Positions 7,757-15,112 of a DNA stretch of 33,671 bases are shown here, one piece after another; position 1 is the stretch's first letter; each line of letters opens with the position of its first letter. A program made the position numbers and the translations under genes. Source of the stretch: an uncultured Bacteroidales bacterium (GTDB taxonomy: Bacteria; Bacteroidota; Bacteroidia; Bacteroidales; Muribaculaceae); the NCBI GenBank assembly GCA_902768435.1, contig CACXLJ010000025.1, positions 1-33,671 of the forward strand, read 5' to 3'. The notes beneath the pieces were generated by a model that ran no database searches, was not told the DNA's origin, and saw nothing but the letters and a program-made list of their open reading frames with translations.

Positions 7757-10700
7757 ATGCAAACTAAAGGTTTTATTAAGGTCATAACTATTGCACTTAT
7801 CCTTGTTTGCGCTTTCTACCTGTCGTTCTCATTTGTTGCTAACCGCATCGAGAACAAGGCACAGGACAAAGCACTTGCTGTGGCCAAGCTCAAGACTCCC
7901 GACATGAGCGACAGCACCTACAAGGCTACCTACAATAGCTTTATGGACTCTATTGCGAAGGAGAAAGTGTATCTCGGTTATTACACTTTCCAGGAAGTGC
8001 GTGAAAAACAATTGGGACTCGGTCTTGACTTGAAGGGCGGTATGAATGTGACCCTACAAATCTCGGTTCCCGACATCTTGCGCGCATTGTCTAACAACAG
8101 TAATGACAAGACGTTCAACCAGGCCATCGCCAACGTGGAAAAGGACCGTGCATCACAAGACGACTATGTGGCATCGTTCTGCGACCAGTATAAGAAGCTG
8201 GGAGGCCGCAATCTGGCTCAACTCTTCCGTGAGGTGCCTGCCGTGCGCGATCTGCCCGGTGCAACCGACGCTCAAGTGCAGAACATCCTGAAGAAGGAAG
8301 TTGACAACATGGTTGACAATTCATATAAGGTGTTGCGCACCCGTATCGACCGCTTTGGTGTGGTGGCTCCCAACATCCAAAAACTGCAGAGCACCGGACG
8401 CATCCTGCTCGAACTCCCGGGCATCAAGGAACCCGAGCGTGTGAAGAAACTGTTACAGGGTACTGCCAACCTCGAATTCTACGAGACCTATAAGCTAAGC
8501 GAAATCAGTGAGGACATCAACAACCTGCTCGCTGCCGCTGCAGGCACCGTGGTTGAAGAGCCTGCCGAAGATGAGCCTGCCGCCGAAGCTGCTCCTGCCG
8601 ACAAGGCAGAGGCCGACAAACCTGCAGCCGACGCCAAGGCCGACACTGCCACCAAGGCTGCAAAACCGGCTGCCGCCAACAAGAAGCCTGCCGCCAAGCC
8701 CGCCACCGGACGCACTCTGGCTCAGATGCTCAACATCACGCCAGCCAGCATGGCTCAAGGAGCTAACTCCTGCGTGGTGGGACAAACCGCTGCAAGCGAC
8801 ACTGCACGTGTGAACCAGCTCATCAAGCAATATGGCAGCACACTGCGTCCCGACCTGAAACTGTGCTGGACCGTGAAACCGCAAGACGAGAAGACCAATC
8901 TGTTCACACTCGTTGCTCTGAAGAAACGCCCCGACGGCACTCCCGCCATGACTGGCGATGTGGTGACCAAGGCTCAGGGCGAATTCGACAACATGCAGGG
9001 GCAGATTGTGACCATGGAGATGAACGACGAAGGCGCACAGCAGTGGTCTAAACTCACTGGCGACAACATCAACCGCGCCATCGCCATCGTGCTCGATGAT
9101 CAGGTTTACTCTTATCCTAATGTGAATACCAAAATCGACGGTGGCCGTTCGCAGATTACCGGTAACTTCAGCGTTGAGGAGGCAAACGACCTTGCCAACG
9201 TGCTCCAGTCAGGTAAGATGGTGGCCAAGGTAGATGTGGCAAGTGAGAGTGTGATTGGTCCTTCGCTGGGTCAAGAGTCTATCAACAAGGGTTTAATCTC
9301 GTTTGTTGTGGCTCTGATTCTGTTGATGCTCATGATGATTCTCGTCTATGGTGTCAAGGCCGGTATGATTGCCAACATCGGTCTGGTGCTCAACCTGTTC
9401 TTCACCATGGGTATCCTCGCCTCGTTCCAGAGCGTGCTCACACTGCCAGGTATTGCTGGTATCGTGCTCTCGCTTGGTATGGCTGTGGACGCCAACGTGC
9501 TCATCTTCGAGCGCATCAAGGAAGAAATGCGCGCCGGCAAGGGCATGAAGGCCGCCGTAGCCGATGGTTACAAAAACGCCTTCTCGGCCATCTTCGACGG
9601 TAACCTGACAACCATCATCACCGGTGCCATCCTGGCTTATCTGGGTTCAGGCCCGATTCGCGGTTTCGCTGTCACCCTGATCATCGGTATTTGCTGCTCG
9701 TTCTTCACAGCCGTGTTTGTGACACGCCTCATTCTCGAGCACTGGATTAACAAGAACCGCTTTGGCTATGCCTCCACCACCTTCACCACCAGCTGGGCAA
9801 AGAACTGGATGCAGAACACCAAGTTCGACTTCATCAGCAAGCGCAAAACTGCCCTCACTGCTGTGGCTGTGATTGTGGCTGTGATCGTGGCCATGTTCTT
9901 CATCCCGGGCCGTGGCTTGAGCCAGGGTATCGACTTCTCGGGCGGCCGCAACTATGTGGTGCAATTTGCACAACCCGTGAGCACCGAGCAACTCGAACAG
10001 AACCTGATTCCGCTCTTCGACGGTGCCAATGTCTCGGTCATCACCATCGACAACGACACCAAGGTGCGCATCTCTACCAACTACAAGATCGACAGCAACG
10101 ACGCCGCACTCGACGAGGAAATCTCAAAGAAACTCTACGAGGGACTCAAGAGCGAGCTCAAAGGCATGACCTTCGAAGACTTCAGCGTGAGCAACGAGAA
10201 CGTGGGTATCGTGCAAACCGAGGTTGTGGGCCCGAGCATCGCATCTGACATGAAGACCGAGGCCATCTGGGCTGTATTCTGGTCACTGCTCGCCATGGCT
10301 CTCTACATCCTGCTCCGTTTCCGCAACGTGGCATTCTCGATTGGCGCTCTCGCAGCTGTGGCATTCACCGCTCTGGTGGTAATTGGCTTCTACACACTCC
10401 ACGGACTGTTCCCGTTCTCTATGGAGATCGACCAGACGTTTATCGCAGCTATCCTCACCGTGATTGGTTATCAGGTGAACGATACCGTGGTGGTATTCGA
10501 CCGTGTGCGTGAATACAAGAAACTCTATCCCAAGATGGAATCGAAAGACGTGTTCAACCGCGCTTTGAACAGCACATTGAGCCGTACCATGATGACATCT
10601 ATCAGCACCTTGCTCGTGCTCGTTGTCATCTTCATCCTGGGTGGCGAGTCAATCCGAAGCTTCATCTTCGCCATGATTCTCGGTGTCATCATCGGTACTT

Positions 10701-10759
10701 GTGCTTCGCTCTTCATCGCAGCACCCACCGCTCATGCACTGTCGAACCGCAAGAAATAA
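7757..10759 (+). CDS. secDF: Fused protein translocase subunit SecDF
   Basis: Inner-membrane partner of SecYEG that uses the proton gradient to pull exported proteins out of the channel. The 1000-residue fusion has TM1 at about residues 6-27, the SecD signature LGLDLKGGMNV (about 87-97), the first periplasmic domain with RIDRFGV (196-202) and LELPGI, the SecD membrane bundle at about 515-690 (including LSLGMAVDANVLIFERIKEE), then SecF with IDFSGGRNYVVQF and a C-terminal bundle with GYQVNDTVVVFDRVRE. Residues about 259-319 are an Ala/Pro/Lys/Glu-rich, probably disordered insertion in the SecD periplasmic domain. The gene stands alone and ends in a strong terminator. Confidence 0.97.
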   Translation: MQTKGFIKVITIALILVCAFYLSFSFVANRIENKAQDKALAVAKLKTPDMSDSTYKATYNSFMDSIAKEKVYLGYYTFQEVREKQLGLGLDLKGGMNVTLQISVPDILRALSNNSNDKTFNQAIANVEKDRASQDDYVASFCDQYKKLGGRNLAQLFREVPAVRDLPGATDAQVQNILKKEVDNMVDNSYKVLRTRIDRFGVVAPNIQKLQSTGRILLELPGIKEPERVKKLLQGTANLEFYETYKLSEISEDINNLLAAAAGTVVEEPAEDEPAAEAAPADKAEADKPAADAKADTATKAAKPAAANKKPAAKPATGRTLAQMLNITPASMAQGANSCVVGQTAASDTARVNQLIKQYGSTLRPDLKLCWTVKPQDEKTNLFTLVALKKRPDGTPAMTGDVVTKAQGEFDNMQGQIVTMEMNDEGAQQWSKLTGDNINRAIAIVLDDQVYSYPNVNTKIDGGRSQITGNFSVEEANDLANVLQSGKMVAKVDVASESVIGPSLGQESINKGLISFVVALILLMLMMILVYGVKAGMIANIGLVLNLFFTMGILASFQSVLTLPGIAGIVLSLGMAVDANVLIFERIKEEMRAGKGMKAAVADGYKNAFSAIFDGNLTTIITGAILAYLGSGPIRGFAVTLIIGICCSFFTAVFVTRLILEHWINKNRFGYASTTFTTSWAKNWMQNTKFDFISKRKTALTAVAVIVAVIVAMFFIPGRGLSQGIDFSGGRNYVVQFAQPVSTEQLEQNLIPLFDGANVSVITIDNDTKVRISTNYKIDSNDAALDEEISKKLYEGLKSELKGMTFEDFSVSNENVGIVQTEVVGPSIASDMKTEAIWAVFWSLLAMALYILLRFRNVAFSIGALAAVAFTALVVIGFYTLHGLFPFSMEIDQTFIAAILTVIGYQVNDTVVVFDRVREYKKLYPKMESKDVFNRALNSTLSRTMMTSISTLLVLVVIFILGGESIRSFIFAMILGVIIGTCASLFIAAPTAHALSNRKK

Positions 10760-10811
10760 GCCGTTCCTTCCCGTTTTGAATTAATAATAAAACGAGAATA
10801 TATATTTGCCG

Positions 10812-10848
10812 CAATCGGCCCTCAGCTCCTGAGGGTCGATTGTTTTTT
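10812..10848 (+). terminator. Rho-independent terminator of secDF
   Basis: A 14-bp stem (10812-10825 with 10829-10842, one G-T pair) closes a 3-nt CTC loop and is followed by TTTTTT. Its arm CAATCGGCCCTC is shared with the second hairpin at 11482-11523. Confidence 0.93.
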
Positions 10849-10857
10849 CAGGCAAAA

Positions 10858-10890
10858 ATTGCAATCATTTCAAAAAAACAACTACCTTTG
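10858..10890 (+). promoter_or_regulatory. Promoter of the toxin-antitoxin pair
   Basis: ATTG (10858-10861), 21-bp spacer, TACCTTTG (10883-10890), an exact TAnnTTTG match. It begins ten bases after the T-run of the secDF terminator, so the pair is transcribed independently of secDF. Confidence 0.6.
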
Positions 10891-10916
10891 CAAAAAACTA
10901 TTCAAACAATAACGGT

Positions 10917-11126
10917 ATGTGTACAGTTACTTTATCATACGACCAAAACAATGCACTGGCAAGACGCAAACTTGCTGACCTGCTTCGCACGGGATTGTTT
11001 GTACAAAAGGATATAGAAACGCAAACCCGAACTGAGGCCGAAGAAGAGGAGCATCGCAAAGAGGTAGAAGCTTTTATTCATACCTCTAAAACCAATATGG
11101 CCAATATCATCTCGCGCTACCTATGA
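10917..11126 (+). CDS. Small antitoxin-like protein
   Basis: A 69-residue acidic, helical protein (MCTVTLSYDQNNALARRKLADLLRTGLF, then an EAEEEEHRKEVEAF segment). I do not recognise a named family with certainty, but short proteins starting with a beta strand followed by ALARRKLADLL occur in Bacteroidales as partners of toxins. Here the stop codon overlaps the start of a MazF/PemK-like gene by ATGA, the usual antitoxin-then-toxin order. The N-terminal half would carry DNA binding and dimerisation and the acidic C-terminal half would block the toxin; this division is inferred from other type II systems. Confidence 0.7.
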   Translation: MCTVTLSYDQNNALARRKLADLLRTGLFVQKDIETQTRTEAEEEEHRKEVEAFIHTSKTNMANIISRYL

Positions 11127-11464
11127 AATATGCCCAAAAAGACATAGTTGAAGTGAACTTTCTGTTTCCTGATGGTTCCAACAAACCACATCCAGCCCTC
11201 ATCGTGTCAAACAATGATCTTCACGATACCGAAGGTTTTTTTTACCTAGTCCTTATATCCTCAAAGGAATTTGACTATAGTCGCCAATACTCTTATCCTC
11301 TTCATGACAACATGCTCAACGGATGTACATTTGCAAAGAAAAGTTATGTTAAATGTCACATTATTTCGGGCTATACCGAACGTGATGTTGTGCGCAAACT
11401 TGGTTCTATTAAAGAAAAATATTTCAACGAGATAGTAGACAAAACCATTGAATCCATATTTTAA
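11123..11464 (+). CDS. MazF/PemK-family toxin (putative endoribonuclease)
   Basis: A 113-residue basic protein. The start KDIVEVNFLFPDGSNKPHPALIVSNN has the PemK/MazF layout: a first strand, a loop, then the (R/K)PALVVS-type strand, here HPALIVS. The strand FYLVLISS and the segment KKSYVKCHIISGYTERDV match the later strands and the pre-C-terminal helix region, and the final helix is KEKYFNEIVDKTIESIF. Such proteins cut RNA and are neutralised by the antitoxin. The 4-bp overlap with the upstream small gene implies coupled translation. The DNA is visibly richer in A+T than secDF or the glycosidase genes, which suggests acquisition. Confidence 0.78.
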   Translation: MKYAQKDIVEVNFLFPDGSNKPHPALIVSNNDLHDTEGFFYLVLISSKEFDYSRQYSYPLHDNMLNGCTFAKKSYVKCHIISGYTERDVVRKLGSIKEKYFNEIVDKTIESIF

Positions 11465-11481
11465 AGATAAACTTCTAAATG

Positions 11482-11523
11482 ATAAAGCAATCGGCCCTCG
11501 CAGTTGAGGGCCGATTGCTTTAT
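11482..11523. terminator. Bidirectional terminator between the toxin gene and the GH53 operon
   Basis: A perfect 18-bp stem: 11482-11499 pairs with 11506-11523, with a 6-nt loop GCAGTT. The arm contains GCAATCGGCCCTC. It lies between convergent genes and has short T/A-rich ends on both sides (GCTTTAT), so it can serve both strands, though neither side has a long U-tract. Confidence 0.85.
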
Positions 11524-11591
11524 TAGTAAAATCTCAAGGATTGAGAGATATCAAAAACCAAGTCTATTGTAATCCCTTATTAGGCCATGGG

Positions 11592-12980
11592 TTACTTGAA
11601 GTTGAGCAACTCGTAGAAGGCCTGTTGCATGCGGCCGTTGCGGTTGTCAATCAGGCTGCCGTTCCACCAGTTGGTAGTCACCTGATAGGAGTTGTTGCCA
11701 TACTCATTAGCCTCGGGCCACCACCAGAAGATACCCTTCACATTGCTGCGGGCATTGAGGGTGGTTACCAAATCCCTGGCAAACTTGGCCTGCCCTGCCT
11801 CGGAGTAAGGATAGGAAGATGTGAAATCATACTTGGTGTCGGGCAGATTCCAAGCATAGCCATAGGCCGTTTCCATAATCATTACTGGAGTGTTGGGGAA
11901 ACTTCCCTGCAGGCTGGAGAGCACCGTGGTTAGGGTGCCAAAGATGGTACCAGTCTGAGCATGATAGGCCGGATAATAACTCAAGCCCATGATGTCGAAG
12001 TCTACATTGTGCTCGGCAGCTTGAGTAAAGAAAGCTATTGCATTAGTATAACGGCTCAACTCAATGTGAATAATGATCTTGGCTCGGGGACACTCCTCAC
12101 GCACGGCTCGGCTGCCGGCATTCAGGTAGCGAGCAAAGTTTTCCCAAGTGCCACCACCACTATAGTCGGCTCCCGAGGGCCAGCAATGCCCTGTGGGCCA
12201 CAACATGCCATAAGTCACCTCGTTGCCCACCTGCACATAGTCGGGGCGAGCACCGGCGGCTACAAGCGTCTGCAGCACTTCGCGTGTGTAGTCCTCAACT
12301 TTCTGTTCCAGCTGGTCAACGCTCAAGTTTGCCCAGTCGGCAGGCAGCGTCTGCTTGCCTGGATCGGCCCACGAGTCACTGTAGTGCAGGTCGAGCACAA
12401 ACTTGAAGCCCGCGTCCTTGATGCGCTTGCCCAATGCCTTCACATAGTCAAGGTCTTGAATCACACCCTCGCCCACCTGCGTTGCAGTAGCATGGGCAGG
12501 ATTCACAAACAATCGCACACGCAGGGCATTCATTCCCTGCTGCTTGTAGTAAGCCAGCACATCGTTGATGCGAGTGCCGTTCTTGTCGTAGTAGATAGAG
12601 CCTTTTTCCTCATACTTGGTAAGCATCGACACATCGCCACCCACCAGTTTCAGGTCTTCGTCATCATCAACCACAATAACGCCAATAATGATATTGATCA
12701 AGTAAGTCACATCGCTCACATTCACACGAACATCGCCGTTCACATCGGCTATCGTGTTGTCGACCGACTCAATGCTCAAAATCACATTGACGAGCTTGGT
12801 CACATCGCTCACATTCACGCGGCCATCGTTGTTCACATCGCCACGCATGGCGGCGGCAGGCAGCGACAGCACCAGGGCCAGCACCAAGGGCAGACCGCGT
12901 TTAAGCAATGTGCCGCAATGTGCACATCGGCACATTGCAGCACACGCTGTTATGAAAAGATTCTTGAGTGTTAGATTCAT
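11592..12980 (-). CDS. Secreted GH53 endo-beta-1,4-galactanase with N-terminal dockerin-like repeats
   Basis: Hydrolyses beta-1,4-galactan side chains of pectin (arabinogalactan type I). The order is unusual: N-terminal export signal, two dockerin-like repeats (RGDVNNDGRVNVSDV and ADVNGDVRVNVSDV, about residues 47-102), then the GH53 barrel from about 115 to the end. Acid/base Glu254 lies in QVGNEVTYGMLWP and nucleophile Glu370 in VMIMETAY; their spacing fits the family. The second repeat has Val where the calcium-loop Gly normally stands. The extreme N-terminus (CAAMCRCAHCGT) is encoded by a 32-bp inverted repeat and looks inserted; the hydrophobic part of the signal is LPLVLALVLSLPAAA. An internal TTG near 12908 could be the real start. 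It is the last gene of the amylase operon (18 bp gap). Confidence 0.9.
   Translation of the reverse strand: MNLTLKNLFITACAAMCRCAHCGTLLKRGLPLVLALVLSLPAAAMRGDVNNDGRVNVSDVTKLVNVILSIESVDNTIADVNGDVRVNVSDVTYLINIIIGVIVVDDDEDLKLVGGDVSMLTKYEEKGSIYYDKNGTRINDVLAYYKQQGMNALRVRLFVNPAHATATQVGEGVIQDLDYVKALGKRIKDAGFKFVLDLHYSDSWADPGKQTLPADWANLSVDQLEQKVEDYTREVLQTLVAAGARPDYVQVGNEVTYGMLWPTGHCWPSGADYSGGGTWENFARYLNAGSRAVREECPRAKIIIHIELSRYTNAIAFFTQAAEHNVDFDIMGLSYYPAYHAQTGTIFGTLTTVLSSLQGSFPNTPVMIMETAYGYAWNLPDTKYDFTSSYPYSEAGQAKFARDLVTTLNARSNVKGIFWWWPEANEYGNNSYQVTTNWWNGSLIDNRNGRMQQAFYELLNFK
12701..12842 (-). repeat. DNA repeats encoding dockerin-like modules (copy in the GH53 gene)
   Basis: Two units containing CACATCGCTCACATTCAC on the plus strand encode DVNxDxRVNVSDV segments. 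The block ending at 12842 closely resembles 15211-15283 in the second amylase gene over about 73 bp, with only scattered mismatches. Further copies lie at 13010-13170 and 15119-15283. Confidence 0.75.
12906..12937. repeat. 32-bp nested inverted repeat inside the GH53 signal sequence
   Basis: CAATGTGCCG (12906-12915) and CGGCACATTG (12928-12937) are perfect 10-bp inverted arms. Between them lies CA followed by the palindrome ATGTGCACAT (12918-12927). It encodes the Cys-rich segment before the hydrophobic core of the signal peptide. Confidence 0.8.
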
Positions 12981-12998
12981 AATTATGATAGGAGTGCT

Positions 12999-15071
12999 TT
13001 ATGCAATACCAAGAATGATGTTGATCAATGCCGACACGTCGCTCACATTCACGCGTCCATCACCATTCACATCGCCTGCTGACTGATCCATGGCAGACAA
13101 ACCTAGAATCATGTTGATCAAGGCACTCACATCGCTCACATTCACCTTGCCGTCGCCGTTCACATCACCTGGCAGACCCACAGTGCCGCCCTCATATTGT
13201 GAGGTGATATCGTTAACGGTATACTTGCCATTGACCAATTCAGCAATCTCATAATAGACATCCTGATTAATCGGACCAATATCAACAGTCTGTTTCAAGT
13301 CAGGATCCACACTCTGGTCGCCCTGGTCGAAGATGATGTTGAAGTAATAGTCGCTGGTGGGAATATCGAAGGTGTGATAGTAGAACTTGGTTCCGTTGAT
13401 ATACTTATACTCAGTCTGTTTTGTTCCAGGCCAGTTGCCAAGCAACTGCACATTGCCCTTGTCCCAAGAATAGAAGTATACATCCTTCCATCCCGGAGCC
13501 TTCAAGTAAACGGTAGCGGTGTGAGGCACGAAGGGTTGAATCTTGTACTCGTGCTTCATGATGCCGGTCACATTGCTGCCACTGAGCAGACCCACCGTGA
13601 GCGTGCAGTCTTGAGTGATGTTGATACTTGCGCCGCTGTTCACCTTGGGACTGCTGGCTTTGGGAGTAGAGCCATCGAGGGTATAGACCAGTTGAGTGGC
13701 CGAGTTCGACACAGCAATCAACTTCACGGGGAAGGCTGTCTCATAAGTGCCGCTGGGCACATCAATCCAAGCCGATTCAACATCTTTCGACAGGAAGTAG
13801 CTGTAGTGGTAACCACTCAAGATATTCACCCAGGTAGTACCGGGATTGGTCAAGATCGAGGTGTTGCCCACCACTGCCAGCAGTTTGCCTCTAGAACCGG
13901 TGGTGTTGGCAGCATAGTAGGTGGTTGAGCTGCGGAAAGGCGCAGTGTTACTCATGTTGGTAACGCCGGCTAGCTTGCGGGCTTCAACCATCGACTTGAT
14001 TTCTTTCTTGTAGGCTTTCCAGTGTGTGAGGAACACGCAAGGAGTGCCAGGCATTGCCAGCAGGAATGCATTGGCTGCCAATGTATCCTTCTTGATGGGG
14101 TCGGGCGTGTAGTTAGTCACATTACCACGGTCTTGCATATCGTGGTTCTCCACGAAGGTCACTGCAAACTGGCGATAATTCGCATTGCGGGCAAGACTGG
14201 TGTTACCCACCTTGGTCCAGTTGTTCTGATTGATGGCGTCGCGCACCGTGTAGCGGAAGGCGAAGTCGAAGCATGCGCTCTGAATCACATTGTTCACCTT
14301 GGTGGCATTGAGCCAGTTCTGCAAGGTGTTCACATTGCCATCCCAAAGCTCGCCCACCGAGTAGGTGGGGTTGGCAGTGCTGTTGTACTCGCCGGTGTAG
14401 GATGCGCTGTAACCGCGCACCATGTCGTAACGGAATCCGGCATAACCCAGGTCGTTGAGCAGAAAGTCGAGATATGCCTTCACATTCTTGCGCACGTTTT
14501 CGCTCTTGTGGTCAAGGTCACGGCAGCCGTCCCAGCCCTCGCCAGTATCGTTGTTGCCGCTCAATGTTATACCATGCTGGGTGGCCCAAGTCTTGGTTTT
14601 GCCACCATCATCGTCGGCACACACATCGGTCGGGAGCAGCTGATAGGTCGTGCCATTGTAGACCTCGGCAGGGAAGTCAACCCATGATCCGTCCTCACCC
14701 AGACTGCTGCGGTGATTAATCACCACATCCTCGATGATACTGGTGCCTTTAGCCTTAAATGCGCTAATCATGGAACGCAAAGCACGCTCGGTACCAAAAC
14801 TGCTGTTATGGTTGAACCAGTAAACGGGCATGTAACCCATCACATTCCAACCCGTGTTACAGTTACCCGACTGGGGAACCCAAATGATGTCGAATGTAGA
14901 TGAGAGTTCATCGACTTGCTTCTCCATATTGCTCCACTGAGTGTCGACATAATTGTCCCAGGAGAAGCCTTGCAGCATCACGCCGCCATAGTTGGCGGGC
15001 CAGCCCACTGCTGCATTGCTCATAAGAGGCAGCATGGCTGCTGTTAAGAGTGATAAGAAAATTTTTTTCAT
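12999..15071 (-). CDS. Secreted GH13 alpha-amylase with starch-binding and dockerin-like modules
   Basis: Cleaves alpha-1,4 bonds in starch. The 690-residue product has a signal peptide (1-20), then a GH13 barrel: region I EDVVINH (114-120), nucleophile Asp216 in GFRYDMVRG, acid/base Glu241 in VGELWDG, and Asp311 in FVENHD. A chitobiase-C-terminal-like Ig module (LVYTLDGSTPKASSP) lies at about 433-515, a CBM26-like starch-binding module (VYLKAPGWKDVYFYSWD, NWPGT) at about 516-610, and two dockerin-like repeats (DVNGDGKVNVSDV, DVNGDGRVNVSDV) at 633-690, ending two residues after the second repeat. It is the middle gene of the operon, 41 bp after the first amylase and 18 bp before GH53. No SusG-type lipobox is present. 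Confidence 0.93.
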   Translation of the reverse strand: MKKIFLSLLTAAMLPLMSNAAVGWPANYGGVMLQGFSWDNYVDTQWSNMEKQVDELSSTFDIIWVPQSGNCNTGWNVMGYMPVYWFNHNSSFGTERALRSMISAFKAKGTSIIEDVVINHRSSLGEDGSWVDFPAEVYNGTTYQLLPTDVCADDDGGKTKTWATQHGITLSGNNDTGEGWDGCRDLDHKSENVRKNVKAYLDFLLNDLGYAGFRYDMVRGYSASYTGEYNSTANPTYSVGELWDGNVNTLQNWLNATKVNNVIQSACFDFAFRYTVRDAINQNNWTKVGNTSLARNANYRQFAVTFVENHDMQDRGNVTNYTPDPIKKDTLAANAFLLAMPGTPCVFLTHWKAYKKEIKSMVEARKLAGVTNMSNTAPFRSSTTYYAANTTGSRGKLLAVVGNTSILTNPGTTWVNILSGYHYSYFLSKDVESAWIDVPSGTYETAFPVKLIAVSNSATQLVYTLDGSTPKASSPKVNSGASINITQDCTLTVGLLSGSNVTGIMKHEYKIQPFVPHTATVYLKAPGWKDVYFYSWDKGNVQLLGNWPGTKQTEYKYINGTKFYYHTFDIPTSDYYFNIIFDQGDQSVDPDLKQTVDIGPINQDVYYEIAELVNGKYTVNDITSQYEGGTVGLPGDVNGDGKVNVSDVSALINMILGLSAMDQSAGDVNGDGRVNVSDVSALINIILGIA

Positions 15072-15112
15072 TGCTGTTATATTTTAAAAGTTTATGTTTG
15101 ATTCAGTATTAA

